Assembly (NCBI GenBank): GCA_016713105.1
Contig: JADJPS010000018.1
Location: forward strand, 629,388-693,387
Source: Devosia sp.
Lineage (GTDB): Bacteria > Pseudomonadota > Alphaproteobacteria > Rhizobiales > Devosiaceae
Reading direction: 5' to 3'
Length of the DNA stretch: 64,000 bases
The translations under genes were made by a program, and so were the position numbers. Below, one piece after another: positions 17,893 to 26,453 of this stretch; within the stretch, counting starts at the first letter, position 1; each line of letters starts with the position of its first letter. The notes below the pieces were generated by a model. That model worked only from the letters and a program-made list of their open reading frames with translations, did not search any database and was not told the DNA's origin.

Positions 17893-18977
17893 CGATCTGC
17901 CTTCTTTACAAACATGAACAATCGCTGACTACTTCGTGAACAGCAGCGGCACGGTGAACGACCATGTCGATCGACCCGCCGCATCCGGGATGGGGGGAAC
18001 GGTGCGGCCCGTTCGACCGCCGCCAGCGCCGCCGCATCCAGATCGGCATTGCCGGAACTGCGCGCCAGTGCCAGCTTGATCACCTGCCCCCCCGCATCGA
18101 CGGTAAAGCGCACCTCCACCTCGCCCCTGGCACCCCTGGCACGTGCTGGGTAGCGGGCCGCCCGGGTGCCGCGCGACTGCACCATACCGGGGTACTTCCC
18201 GACCGCCGCGGTGCCCCCGTCATTGGCCTTGCCCTTGCCGCCGGCGGCAGCCCTGGCGGCCGAATCCGCCTCCGACCTGCCGCCATTGCCGGCGGTCGAA
18301 ACCCTGGTGGTTGTCTCGGCAGGCTTGTCCACCGGCCTGCTCTCGGCGCGCGTCTCGACGGGCAGGCGCTCGATCCGTGGCTGCGGGATGGGGATGATCT
18401 CCGGTTCCGTCTCGGCCAGCGGCTCGATGGCGGCCGGTGCGACCGGCTCGGCGAGCGCGACCTTGACCGGCGCGGCGGCAATGGGCCTCGCCGGCAGCCT
18501 CCCCGACACGGCCTCTCCGGGAGGCACCAGCTCCGCCGGGATCGCAACGGCCACCGCTGCAGCGGCCGGATCGGCGATCGGGGAGAAGTCGGAGACAGCC
18601 GGCACGATCTCGGTGAGCGAGGCGGTCAGCACTTCGGCCGAACTCGAAACCTCCGGCGCAGCTGCCAACGGCGACAGCTGCGGCAAGACCTCGGCCGGGA
18701 GCGGCGCGGCTGCCTCGAGCCGGGCGGGAACGGTGTCGGCAACCGCCGCCGCCGCGGCGGGCGGTACGGCCTCGGCACCGGCCGAGACGAGAGTCTCGGT
18801 CGCCTCCGTCGGCACCGCACTGGCGCTCGCGCTGACGAAGCTTTCGACCGAGACGATGTCCACCGCCACCGATTCCGCGCTCATCTCATCCACCGCGGGT
18901 GGCGCCTGGGCGACCAGCCAGGCGGCGATGACGAGGCCGAAATGCAGGCCCAGCGAGGCCGGAAGGGCAACACGCAT
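17880..18977 (-). CDS. tonB: TonB-family energy-transducing protein, C-terminal frameshift
   Basis: The 365-residue frame opens with a membrane anchor (LGLHFGLVIAAWLVAQ), runs through a long Ala/Pro/Glu-rich periplasmic linker, and reaches the TonB C-terminal domain (RAARYPARARGARGEVEVRF, NADLDAAALAAVERAAPFPP). The end then becomes arginine-rich. Adding one base to the run of six G at 17992-17997 (plus strand) restores the normal ending (..PFPPIPDAAGRSTW..) and a stop at 17929-17931. As given, the frame runs on to 17880 and overlaps hugZ. Either the base call is wrong or the protein has lost its receptor-contacting strand. Together with ExbB and ExbD it would energise the heme receptor. Confidence 0.82.
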   Translation of the reverse strand: MRVALPASLGLHFGLVIAAWLVAQAPPAVDEMSAESVAVDIVSVESFVSASASAVPTEATETLVSAGAEAVPPAAAAAVADTVPARLEAAAPLPAEVLPQLSPLAAAPEVSSSAEVLTASLTEIVPAVSDFSPIADPAAAAVAVAIPAELVPPGEAVSGRLPARPIAAAPVKVALAEPVAPAAIEPLAETEPEIIPIPQPRIERLPVETRAESRPVDKPAETTTRVSTAGNGGRSEADSAARAAAGGKGKANDGGTAAVGKYPGMVQSRGTRAARYPARARGARGEVEVRFTVDAGGQVIKLALARSSGNADLDAAALAAVERAAPFPPSRMRRVDRHGRSPCRCCSRSSQRLFMFVKKADRWSP

Positions 18978-18981
18978 CGGC

Positions 18982-19422
18982 TCACGGGGCCTGCCGCTGC
19001 GTGGTGATCAGCCCGATGCGGGCGTAGCCGGCGGCCGACAGTTCGCCCATTACCTGCATGATCAGGCCGTAGTCCGCGCTGGCATCTCCCCGGATGTAGA
19101 GTCGTTGCCCGGTACCCGCGGACCCCGCCGCCACGCCTACCGCGGCGAGCAGCGCCGCCGCGGGCACCACCTCCTCGCCCAGGTAGATCTCACCGTCCGG
19201 CGTGACCGAGACGGTGAGGGGCTTGCTCTCGACCTCGAGTTCGGGTGCGCTGGTCTGCGGCAGGTCGATGGCGACGCCGGCGGTCAGCAACGGCGCCGTG
19301 ACCATGAACACGATCAGCAGCACCAGCATGACATCGACCAGGGGCGTGACGTTGATCTCCCCGATCGGTCCGCCACGCTGTCGGCGGCCGCGCCGTACGC
19401 CGCTGCCCGGCATCATGCCCAT
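18982..19422 (-). CDS. exbD: TonB-system energizer ExbD
   Basis: A 146-residue inner-membrane protein with one N-terminal membrane helix carrying the essential aspartate (INVTPLVDVMLVLLIVFM) and a periplasmic domain with the LYIRGDASADYGLIMQVMGE block typical of ExbD/TolR. With ExbB it forms the proton channel that powers TonB. The ATG overlaps the exbB stop (TGATG), and the stop is four bases ahead of tonB. Confidence 0.92.
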   Translation of the reverse strand: MGMMPGSGVRRGRRQRGGPIGEINVTPLVDVMLVLLIVFMVTAPLLTAGVAIDLPQTSAPELEVESKPLTVSVTPDGEIYLGEEVVPAAALLAAVGVAAGSAGTGQRLYIRGDASADYGLIMQVMGELSAAGYARIGLITTQRQAP

Positions 19423-20126
19423 CAGGTGACCCCCCGCGTATCGAGCTGACGCGACAGCTGCACCGCCACTCGGTCCGCAAAGGCCTCCAGCCGGCCGATC
19501 AGGCGCCCGGCGTCGCCCGAGAGCAGGTTGTAGGCGATGACCGCCGGGATAGCCGCCAGCAGCCCGAGCGCAGTGGCGAACAATGCCTCGGCAATGCCTG
19601 GCGCCACCACCGAAAGCGAGGTGGATTTCTGTCCGGCAATGGCGGTGAAAGCGTTCATGATGCCCCAGACCGTGCCGAACAGTCCGATGAACGGCGCCGC
19701 GCTCCCCACTGTCGCGAGCAGCGCCAGACTGCGATCGAGCCGCTCGCTTTCTGCAGCTATGGTGGTGTCGAGCACGATCCTCAGCCGCGCCGCAAGCCCG
19801 GTCGGATTGGCGGCATTCTCGGCATGGCTGCCGTTCCACTCCTCCATCGCGGCGGCGAACAGCGCGCCGAGCCCGTGCCGTGGCCCGTCCCCGAGCCGCT
19901 GATAGATTGCCGGCAGCGGTTCGCCCGAGGCAAATACCCGGTCGAAGCTGCGCATCTCCCGACGGGCGCGGGCATAAAGGGCACTCTTTGAAAGGATCAC
20001 CGCCCAGGACGCGATCGAAGCGAGGGCAAGCCCCAGCATCACCGCCTTGACCACCCAGTCCGCCTGGAGAAACAGGCCGACCATCGAAAAGGCCGCCCCG
20101 GGGTCTGCCGCATGCACCGGCTCCAT
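19422..20126 (-). CDS. exbB: TonB-system energizer ExbB
   Basis: A 234-residue MotA/TolQ/ExbB family protein with three membrane segments (about residues 15-40, 130-155 and 170-195). The proton-channel core reads TVGSAAPFIGLFGTVWGIMN and the last helix LFATALGLLAAIPAVIAYN, both hallmarks of ExbB. The short N-terminus lacks the long periplasmic extension seen in some ExbB proteins. It is the third gene of the hemP operon and overlaps exbD. Confidence 0.92.
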   Translation of the reverse strand: MEPVHAADPGAAFSMVGLFLQADWVVKAVMLGLALASIASWAVILSKSALYARARREMRSFDRVFASGEPLPAIYQRLGDGPRHGLGALFAAAMEEWNGSHAENAANPTGLAARLRIVLDTTIAAESERLDRSLALLATVGSAAPFIGLFGTVWGIMNAFTAIAGQKSTSLSVVAPGIAEALFATALGLLAAIPAVIAYNLLSGDAGRLIGRLEAFADRVAVQLSRQLDTRGVT

Positions 20127-20136
20127 GGCTCTGCTC

Positions 20137-20550
20137 CTAGACGCCGAAAGCGACGCCAGAAGGACTCGCGACCACCAGCGCCCTGAGGCAGGTTGGAGGG
20201 TCGAGTCCCACGCCGTCGCATTGCGTCACATCATTGACCAGCGCGCGGGTCACCGCGGCGCAATCGAGCCCGGGGATGTCGAACTGCATGACCCGGGTCT
20301 TGCCGTCCGGCATGGCCTTGAAGTCGAGCGACACCAGCCGGTCGATTGCGCCACCCGCGCCGAACAGGGCCACCTCGAACACCGCCCGCTCGAGGTCGGT
20401 CCCGAGCCCGTTGCTGGCGAGGACGCTGACGCGGCATCCCGCTTCGCTCGATTGCAGGGCATTGAGCTCCAGCCGGAGCGAGGGGGCCGGCTGCGCGATG
20501 GCAGGAGCGGTCGCGATCAACGCCGAGACAAGGACGGGGAACAGGCGCAT
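20137..20550 (-). CDS. Small secreted protein in hemP-exbB operon
   Basis: A 137-residue protein with a clear signal peptide (MRLFPVLVSALIATAPAIAQ) and no family I can name. The mature part is predicted beta-rich (LRLELNALQSSEAGCRVSVL, VFEVALFGAGGAIDRLVSLD) with three cysteines. Its place between hemP and exbB, with 14 and 10 bases to its neighbours, makes a periplasmic role in heme or iron uptake likely, but nothing in the sequence shows a heme ligand motif. It may correspond to unnamed conserved proteins of alphaproteobacterial exbBD loci. Confidence 0.7.
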   Translation of the reverse strand: MRLFPVLVSALIATAPAIAQPAPSLRLELNALQSSEAGCRVSVLASNGLGTDLERAVFEVALFGAGGAIDRLVSLDFKAMPDGKTRVMQFDIPGLDCAAVTRALVNDVTQCDGVGLDPPTCLRALVVASPSGVAFGV

Positions 20551-20564
20551 GCCGGACTCCTTGG

Positions 20565-20762
20565 TTACTTGTTGAGAACGAGCTTGCCCTGCCGGGTGAT
20601 GCGCAACCGGTAGATCTCGCCCGCATGGCTGATGCCGACCTCCGTGTGCCGGCCGAACAGGGCTGTGCTGCTGACCAGCGGGCCGCCGTTCAGCACCGGC
20701 TGAGGCGCCGCACCGGCGTCTCCTGTCCGGTGTCCGTCTCGTTCGTCCGGGTCGGCGGGCAC
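20565..20762 (-). CDS. hemP: Hemin uptake protein HemP
   Basis: The C-terminal 35 residues (STALFGRHTEVGISHAGEIY followed by RLRITRQGKLVLNK) are the HemP signature. HemP is a small cytoplasmic protein that activates expression of heme uptake genes in several bacteria. The frame is open from ATG 20780, but GTG 20762 lies six bases after a GGAG and leaves the iron-box palindrome (20780-20794) outside the coding region, so GTG is preferred (65 residues). It is the first gene of the hemP / secreted protein / exbB / exbD / tonB / hugZ / ialB series. Confidence 0.85.
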   Translation of the reverse strand: MPADPDERDGHRTGDAGAAPQPVLNGGPLVSSTALFGRHTEVGISHAGEIYRLRITRQGKLVLNK

Positions 20763-20779
20763 GTGACACTCCATAAACA

Positions 20780-20794
20780 TGAGTCAAATACTCA
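20780..20794. promoter_or_regulatory. TGA-N9-TCA iron-responsive (RirA-type) box, hemP operon
   Basis: TGAGTCAAATACTCA is a perfect TGAGT-N5-ACTCA inverted repeat and fits the TGA-N9-TCA core of RirA operators. It ends 18 bases upstream of the preferred GTG start of hemP, where it would overlap the transcription start or leader. It pairs with the box at 16515-16529. Confidence 0.5.
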
Positions 20795-20946
20795 TCTTTA
20801 GGAGCGAGGGCAAGGGGGCATGCAAGACGTGGCGTCGATGTCGCGTTGGCAGCCAACCCGCCGCCGGCCACGGCGACACATGGAGACCGCGACGGCTACC
20901 GACTTTGGTTGCAGATGACGCGGACTGCAGACCATTTTTCTTCGCA

Positions 20947-20965
20947 CGTTCCATGCAGTGGAACG
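20947..20965. promoter_or_regulatory. Palindromic operator CGTTCC-N7-GGAACG before ABC operon
   Basis: CGTTCCA-TGCAG-TGGAACG is a perfect 19-bp inverted repeat about 240 bases ahead of the ABC importer operon. The same architecture recurs at 29896-29914 and, with mismatches, at 32030-32048. IclR-family operators are often short palindromes of this kind, and two IclR genes are in the cluster. Apart from this site, nothing else coding was seen in the 400-base gap 20795-21207. Confidence 0.5.
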
Positions 20966-21207
20966 AACATCCGTAGCCTTGTGCTATTTGCGGTGCCAGA
21001 TTTCTGCAGATTTTCGAAACTCGCTTGTCGCTCGCCTAATCGTTATGCAGATTAACCTCATGCCAAGGAAGTTAGCATCCCACATCATGGAACAGCTGGG
21101 CGAGGCCGCAGGACGCCGGCCGGTCCCGCCAGACCCCGATGTGGATGCGCGTCGCGCCGTACAATGAACCTGACAGTTCAGGACCAGTGGAAGGGAACCG
21201 AACCAGA

Positions 21208-22740
21208 ATGCCGAAACTCATCGCAATGCAGCCCAAGCGCCTCGGCGCCATCGCCGCCGCTACCATCATGCTCGCCGCTTTCGGCGGCGCCGAAGCCCTT
21301 GCGGCCTCGCCACGCGCCACCGAGAACAAGATGATCCTCGTCGCCCGCCAGGATCCGGGCACACTCGACTACGTGACCAGCAACCTCACGGCGCTACGCC
21401 TGTGGATTCCGTCCAATGTGGTCGAGCCGCTGGTCTATTTCGAAAAGGACGGCACGGTGACGCCGGGCGTCGCCGAGAGCTGGACGATCAGCGACGACAG
21501 GCTGACCTATGTCTTCACCATTCGCGAGGCGAAGTTCTCGAACGGCGCGCCGCTGACGGTCGAGGACGTCATCTACTCGCTCAACACCATGAAATCGAGC
21601 CCGGTGCTGCAGAACTCGGCGGCCTACAATGCCGTGACCGCCATCGAGAAGGTCGACGACAGGACCGTCAAGGTGACGCTGTCGCGTCCGAGCCAGGCCT
21701 TCTGGGCCGGCATGGGCTCGACCGCCGGCCTGATCCAGCCCGAGGCGGCGGCCGGCAGCATTGCCACCGACCCGATCGGCACCGGCCCCTACAAGCTGGT
21801 CAAGTATACCACCAACAGCGCCTTCGAGTTCACCGCCAACCCTGAATACTGGGGTCCCGCCCCGGCGATCAAGGATGTGACCGTCCGCATCGTCACCGAC
21901 GGCACGGCCGGCCTCAACGCGCTGGAAGCCGGCGAGGTCGACGCCATCCCGGTCAACACCATCGACCTGTGGGAACAGCTGGTGAAGCGCGAGTTCGACA
22001 AGAAGTTCACGCTCGTGACCGACCCGCAGATCGGCGAGCCGACCTATGCGGTGATCAACCAGAAGATCGATCCCGAACTGCGCCAGGCCATTGCCGGGAC
22101 GCTCGACCGGCAGGCCTACAACGACGCCTTCGGGGCTGCCTGGGGCGCCGAGAACACCTGTACCTTCGCCTTGCCCAACCAGCCCTGGTACCAGCCCGAA
22201 AACGCGGAAAGCTGCCCCTATCCGTACGACCTGGAAGGGGCGATGAAGACCATATTGGAAAAGGGTTTCAACACCCTGCCGCTCGAATACGCCTCGCTCA
22301 GCGACGTGCCCGACCTGTCGCTGCCGGCCGATATCATGGTGCCGACGCTGCAGGCCGCCGGCCTCAACGTCACCCGCAACGCCATCGATCTCGCCCGCTA
22401 CAGCCAGTTGATCTTCCAGGGCCGCCCGCCGCAGTTCGACATCACCGTGATGTCGGGCGACGCCGAGCCCGGCCAGTGGTCCTGCCCAACTCCGGACAAG
22501 GCCGGCTGGTCGACCTATTGCAGCGCCGACTACACCGACGCGCTGGCCCAGGCCGACGTCGCCACCAGCGACGAAGAGTACCTGGCACTGATGCAGAAGG
22601 CCGCCGACATCCTGCGCAAGGACGCCGTCATCGTACCGCTGATCGCCAAGAAGGGCGTGGGCCTGTTCGATGTCGATCTCAAGGGCTTCACCGAGCCCAA
22701 GGTCGCGGTTGCCGTCGAACTGCGCGCGCTGCACTGGTAA
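21208..22740 (+). CDS. ABC transporter substrate-binding protein (family 5)
   Basis: A 510-residue periplasmic binding protein of the peptide/opine/nickel family (SBP_bac_5). The start ATG at 21208 follows AAGGGAA; an N-terminal signal peptide ends around GGAEALAAS. Family features include LVYFEKDGTVTPGVAESWTI, the FTIREAKFSNGAPLTVEDVI block and TDPIGTGPYKLVKY. It is the first gene of a complete importer, followed by two permeases and two ATPases. Likely ligands are di/oligopeptides or amino-acid-like compounds, in keeping with the M81 peptidase and D-amino-acid-type enzyme genes nearby. Confidence 0.9.
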   Translation: MPKLIAMQPKRLGAIAAATIMLAAFGGAEALAASPRATENKMILVARQDPGTLDYVTSNLTALRLWIPSNVVEPLVYFEKDGTVTPGVAESWTISDDRLTYVFTIREAKFSNGAPLTVEDVIYSLNTMKSSPVLQNSAAYNAVTAIEKVDDRTVKVTLSRPSQAFWAGMGSTAGLIQPEAAAGSIATDPIGTGPYKLVKYTTNSAFEFTANPEYWGPAPAIKDVTVRIVTDGTAGLNALEAGEVDAIPVNTIDLWEQLVKREFDKKFTLVTDPQIGEPTYAVINQKIDPELRQAIAGTLDRQAYNDAFGAAWGAENTCTFALPNQPWYQPENAESCPYPYDLEGAMKTILEKGFNTLPLEYASLSDVPDLSLPADIMVPTLQAAGLNVTRNAIDLARYSQLIFQGRPPQFDITVMSGDAEPGQWSCPTPDKAGWSTYCSADYTDALAQADVATSDEEYLALMQKAADILRKDAVIVPLIAKKGVGLFDVDLKGFTEPKVAVAVELRALHW

Positions 22741-22758
22741 GCTCTTCCTCCCAAGGAA

Positions 22759-22788
22759 GCGGTCGCCGGCCTCCGGGCCGGCGACCGC
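22759..22788 (+). terminator. GC-rich stem-loop between binding protein and permease genes
   Basis: A perfect 13-bp stem (GCGGTCGCCGGCC with GGCCGGCGACCGC) and a four-base loop lie in the 75-base gap after the binding-protein stop. There is no T-run, so it is more likely an mRNA-stabilising or partial attenuation hairpin that keeps binding-protein transcripts more abundant than the permease part. Confidence 0.55.
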
Positions 22789-22815
22789 ACTGCATCGACC
22801 ACCGGAGCGGGCGCC

Positions 22816-23763
22816 ATGACCATCTACGTTCTGCGCAAGCTGGCCTTCTTTGTCGGCGCCGTGCTCGTCGCGTCGCTCGCCATATTCCTGCTCATCCGCG
22901 GTGCCGGCGGCAATGTTGCCGCGATCGTCCTCGGCAAGGACGCCACCGCCGATGCGATTAACGCCCTGGCCCACACCTACGGCCTCGATCGGCCCCTGCC
23001 CGTCCAGTATGTCGACTGGATCATGAACATGCTGTCGGGCGATCTCGGGCAATCCTTCCGCACCAAGGAGTCGGTTGCCGACCTCGTCACCGACCGGCTG
23101 TCGGTCTCGGTGCCGCTGGCGCTCTCCGGCTTGTTGCTCGGCCTCATTATCGCCATTCCGGTCGGCACCTACGCCGCCCGCAATGTCGGCAGACCCTCGG
23201 GCGCACTGCTGGCGCTGCTCAGCCAGATCGGCGTTGCCGTGCCCGTGTTCTGGGCCGGCATCCTGTTGTCGGTACTCTTCGGCGTCAGGCTTGGCTGGCT
23301 GCCGACCGGCGGCTGGACCGACTGGACGGCGGACCCCGTCGGGGCCGTCCGCTCGCTGGTCCTGCCGGTCCTCTCGCTGGGCCTGATCATGGCGGCGGTG
23401 CTGATCCGCTACATCCGCTCGGCCGTGCTCGACGTGATGAACCAGGACTATGTGCGCACCGCCCGCGCCGTCGGCATGACCCGCACCCAGGCGCTCCTGC
23501 AGGTCGGCTTGCGCAATGCCCTGCTGCCCATCGTCACCATCGTCGGGCTGCAGATCGCCGAGCTGATCGGGGGCACCGTGATCATCGAGATGGTGTTCTC
23601 GCTGCCCGGCCTGTCCCGCATGATCCTCGCCAACGTGGCTGCGCGCGAGGTGATCGTGGTGCAGTCGACGGTGATGCTGATCATCGTCTTCGTCATTTTC
23701 GTCAACTTCGTGGTCGACCTGCTCTACGGCATCCTCGATCCCCGTATCCGCAACAGCGCGTGA
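22816..23763 (+). CDS. ABC transporter permease (DppB-like)
   Basis: A 315-residue inner-membrane protein with six predicted helices and the permease signature around residues 205-235 (YVRTARAVGMTRTQALLQVG, then LRNALLPIVTIVG), the EAA loop that docks on the ATPase. The N-terminus MTIYVLRKLAFFVGAVLVAS and the HTYGLDRPLPVQYVDWI segment are typical of DppB/OppB proteins. It is the second gene of the importer operon. Confidence 0.92.
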   Translation: MTIYVLRKLAFFVGAVLVASLAIFLLIRGAGGNVAAIVLGKDATADAINALAHTYGLDRPLPVQYVDWIMNMLSGDLGQSFRTKESVADLVTDRLSVSVPLALSGLLLGLIIAIPVGTYAARNVGRPSGALLALLSQIGVAVPVFWAGILLSVLFGVRLGWLPTGGWTDWTADPVGAVRSLVLPVLSLGLIMAAVLIRYIRSAVLDVMNQDYVRTARAVGMTRTQALLQVGLRNALLPIVTIVGLQIAELIGGTVIIEMVFSLPGLSRMILANVAAREVIVVQSTVMLIIVFVIFVNFVVDLLYGILDPRIRNSA

Positions 23764-23771
23764 GGGAGGTC

Positions 23772-24641
23772 ATGAGCACGATTGCCCCTACCGCACGCCC
23801 CATCCGGCCGAAACGACGTCTCCAGCTCAACGCCTCGCTGGTTGTCGGGGTGGCGCTGACCATCGGCTTCCTGGTCATCGCCATCGTCTCGTTCTTCTGG
23901 CTGCCCTCCAACCCGAACATCCCGGTGATCAAGGACCGGCTGCTGCCGCCCGGCACCGCTGGACACCTGCTCGGCACCGACGTGCTTGGACGCGACGTCA
24001 TCGCGCAACTGATGGTGGGCTCGCGCACCTCGATCCTCGTCGGGGCCGGCGGGGCGTCGATCGCGCTGATCCTGGGGACCATCACCGGGCTCGCCGCGGC
24101 GGCCTACGGCAAGATCGCCGACGAGCTGATCTCGCGCGGTGCCGACATCATGCTGTCGATTCCGGGCATGGTGACTGCGCTGGTGCTGGCCGCGACCATG
24201 GGATCTGGAGCGCTCACCACCATCCTGGCGCTTTCGGCCTTCTTCACCCCCTCGTTCACCCGCGTCATCCGATCGGCGGCGCTGAGCGTGCTGCAGGAGG
24301 ACTTCATCACTGCCGCGCGGCTCTACGGGCGCGGCAAGCTGTTCATCCTTGCCCGGCATGTGCTGCCCAACATAGCCGGGGTGATGATCGTGCAGTTCAC
24401 CCTCTACTTCGCCGCCGGCATCCTCACCGAGGCCGGCCTCTCCTATCTGGGCGTCGGCGTCACCCGGCCGCAGATCTCGTGGGGCATGATGCTGAACGAG
24501 GCCCAGCAGCAGGTGGGCATCTCCTCCCCGCTTGCCGTCTGGCCGGGCCTCGCCATCGTCTTCGTGGTGCTGGGGCTGAACCTGCTCGGCGACGGGCTGC
24601 GCGATGTGCTCGACCCCAAGCTCAAGCGGAGAACCGCATGA
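23772..24641 (+). CDS. ABC transporter permease (DppC-like)
   Basis: A 289-residue DppC/OppC family permease. It has the N-terminal helix, the HLLGTDVLGRDVIAQLMVGS block that follows it in this family, and the EAA loop FITAARLYGRGKLFILARHV. ATG 23772 is preceded immediately by GGGAGGTC; an upstream in-frame GTG at 23760 would overlap the previous stop. It pairs with the DppB-like protein to form the channel. Confidence 0.92.
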   Translation: MSTIAPTARPIRPKRRLQLNASLVVGVALTIGFLVIAIVSFFWLPSNPNIPVIKDRLLPPGTAGHLLGTDVLGRDVIAQLMVGSRTSILVGAGGASIALILGTITGLAAAAYGKIADELISRGADIMLSIPGMVTALVLAATMGSGALTTILALSAFFTPSFTRVIRSAALSVLQEDFITAARLYGRGKLFILARHVLPNIAGVMIVQFTLYFAAGILTEAGLSYLGVGVTRPQISWGMMLNEAQQQVGISSPLAVWPGLAIVFVVLGLNLLGDGLRDVLDPKLKRRTA

Positions 24642-25624
24642 GTGCTCCCGCCAACGCCCTCGAGGTCCGGGATCTCGTCGTCACCAATGGCGAGGTGGCT
24701 GCCGTCCGCGGCGTCTCTTTCACCATTCCCGCTGGCGGCCGCATGGGGCTGGTCGGCGAGTCGGGCTCGGGCAAGTCGATGACGGCGCTGGCGCTGATGG
24801 GCCTCCTGCCGATGGGCTGGGGCGCGCAGGGCAGCGTGCTGCACGACGGGGTCGACCTTGTCACCCAGTCCGACAGGGCACTGTCGAGCCGTCGCGGCCG
24901 GACGCTGTCGATGGTGTTCCAGGACCCGCTCTCCTCGCTCAACCCGGTGCGCCGCGTCGGCGACCAGATCGCCTGGGTGATCCGCCGCCATACCGGCGTC
25001 GACCGGCGCGAGGCCGAGCGGCAGACGCTGGACCTGGTGCGGCAGATGAAGCTGCCACGCCCCGAGCAGATCGTCCGCGCCTATCCGCACGAGATCTCGG
25101 GGGGGCAACGCCAGCGCATCATGATCGCTATGGCGCTCGCCTGCTATCCGCAGCTGATCATCGCCGACGAGCCGACCACGGCGCTCGACGTGACGGTGCA
25201 AAAGCAGGTGCTTCGCCTGCTCAACGCGGCGGTCAAGGAGCGCAACTCGGCACTGCTGATGATCACCCACGACCTGCCGATCATAGCCGCCATGTGCGAC
25301 AGCGTGGCGGTGATGTATGCCGGACGGATCGTCGAGATGGGGCCGGTGGGCGAAGTGTTTCGCACGCCGCGCCACCACTACACGCGCGGCCTGCTCGAGA
25401 GCCAGCCGACGATGGACAACATCGCGCTCGACGGCTCGTCCCGGCTGGTCTCGATCCCCGGCATGGTGCCGCCGCTCCACGACCTGCCGGCCGGCTGCGC
25501 CTTCCATCCGCGCTGTCCTGCAGCGTCGGAGCGCTGCCGCTCCGCGATGCCAGAACTCGACGGCAGGGGGCGCGCCGCCGCCTGCTGGCATCCTGCTGCG
25601 GCTGCCGTGGAGGCGGCCCCATGA
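24638..25624 (+). CDS. ABC transporter ATP-binding protein (DppD-like)
   Basis: A 328-residue ATPase with Walker A (LVGESGSGKSMTALALM), Q-loop (MVFQDPLSSLNPV), signature (HEISGGQRQRIMIAMA), Walker B (LIIADEPTTALDVT) and switch histidine (LLMITHDLPI). The C-terminal oligopeptide/dipeptide extension contains the cysteine cluster CAFHPRCPAASERC, typical of DppD/OppD proteins, some of which bind an iron-sulfur cluster. Start and stop overlap the neighbouring genes by four bases (ATGA). Confidence 0.93.
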   Translation: MSAPANALEVRDLVVTNGEVAAVRGVSFTIPAGGRMGLVGESGSGKSMTALALMGLLPMGWGAQGSVLHDGVDLVTQSDRALSSRRGRTLSMVFQDPLSSLNPVRRVGDQIAWVIRRHTGVDRREAERQTLDLVRQMKLPRPEQIVRAYPHEISGGQRQRIMIAMALACYPQLIIADEPTTALDVTVQKQVLRLLNAAVKERNSALLMITHDLPIIAAMCDSVAVMYAGRIVEMGPVGEVFRTPRHHYTRGLLESQPTMDNIALDGSSRLVSIPGMVPPLHDLPAGCAFHPRCPAASERCRSAMPELDGRGRAAACWHPAAAAVEAAP

Positions 25625-26448
25625 ACGCCCAGCCATCGCGCCGCCCGCTTCTGGCACTCAAGGGCGTCACGCAGACCTATCGGCTCGCCCGCCAGTCGCT
25701 GTTCGCCGCCCGTCCGATCCTCACCGTGCTCGATGGCATCGACTTCGATGTCGGCCCCGGCGAGGCCGTCGGCCTGGTCGGCGAATCCGGCTCGGGCAAG
25801 ACCACATTGACCCGGATGCTGACCGGCGTCGAGCGCCCGCAACGGGGCGAGGTGAGCTTCGACGGCGAGGACGTCTGGACCATGGATGCCGCCGAGCGGG
25901 CCCGCTTCCGCCGCGCGGTGCAGGTGGTGCTGCAGAACCCGCGCTCCTCGCTCGATCCGCGCATGCGCATCGGCACCTCGCTGCTCGAGCCCCTGAGGAG
26001 CCTCGGAGTCAGGGGGGATCACGCGGCACGGGTCCACCAGGTGCTCGACCAGGTCGGGCTGAGCCGCACCGCGCTCGAGCGCTTTCCGCACGAGTTCTCC
26101 GGCGGACAACTGCAGCGCATTGCCATCGCGAGGGCGCTGATGCCCAACCCGCGCGTGCTGATCGCCGACGAGCCGGTGTCGGCACTCGACGTGTCGATCC
26201 AGGCGCAGGTCATCAACCTGATGCAGGACCTGGTGCACGATCTGGGACTGAGCCTGGTGTTCATCGCCCATGACCTGTCGGTAGTGGCCTATACGACCAG
26301 CCGGGTCTCGGTGATGTCGGCAGGCCGGATCGTCGAGGTCGGCCGCCCGCTCGACCTGTTCACCGCCCCCAGGGCCGAAGCCACCCAGTCCCTGGTCGGC
26401 GCGGTGCTGCGGGTCGAAACCGGCCTCGCCGGCCACGCCCTGGATTGA
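25621..26448 (+). CDS. ABC transporter ATP-binding protein (DppF-like)
   Basis: A 275-residue second ATPase of the importer, with Walker A (LVGESGSGKTTLTRML), Q-loop (VVLQNPRSSLDPRM), signature (HEFSGGQLQRIAIARA), Walker B (VLIADEPVSALDVS) and IAHDLSVVAY switch region. It is somewhat short for DppF because it lacks the C-terminal cysteine-rich extension. The ATG overlaps the previous gene by four bases; the open frame upstream is a shadow of that gene. Confidence 0.92.
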   Translation: MNAQPSRRPLLALKGVTQTYRLARQSLFAARPILTVLDGIDFDVGPGEAVGLVGESGSGKTTLTRMLTGVERPQRGEVSFDGEDVWTMDAAERARFRRAVQVVLQNPRSSLDPRMRIGTSLLEPLRSLGVRGDHAARVHQVLDQVGLSRTALERFPHEFSGGQLQRIAIARALMPNPRVLIADEPVSALDVSIQAQVINLMQDLVHDLGLSLVFIAHDLSVVAYTTSRVSVMSAGRIVEVGRPLDLFTAPRAEATQSLVGAVLRVETGLAGHALD

Positions 26449-26453
26449 GACCC

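Noticed and set aside
18166..19449. Ser/Ala/Gly-rich plus-strand open frame over tonB and exbD
   Set aside because: Composition-driven shadow of tonB/exbD, which carry clear family motifs on the other strand.
20779..21167. Short plus-strand frames between hemP and the ABC operon
   Set aside because: No ribosome binding sites or motifs; the region holds regulatory palindromes and reads as a promoter.
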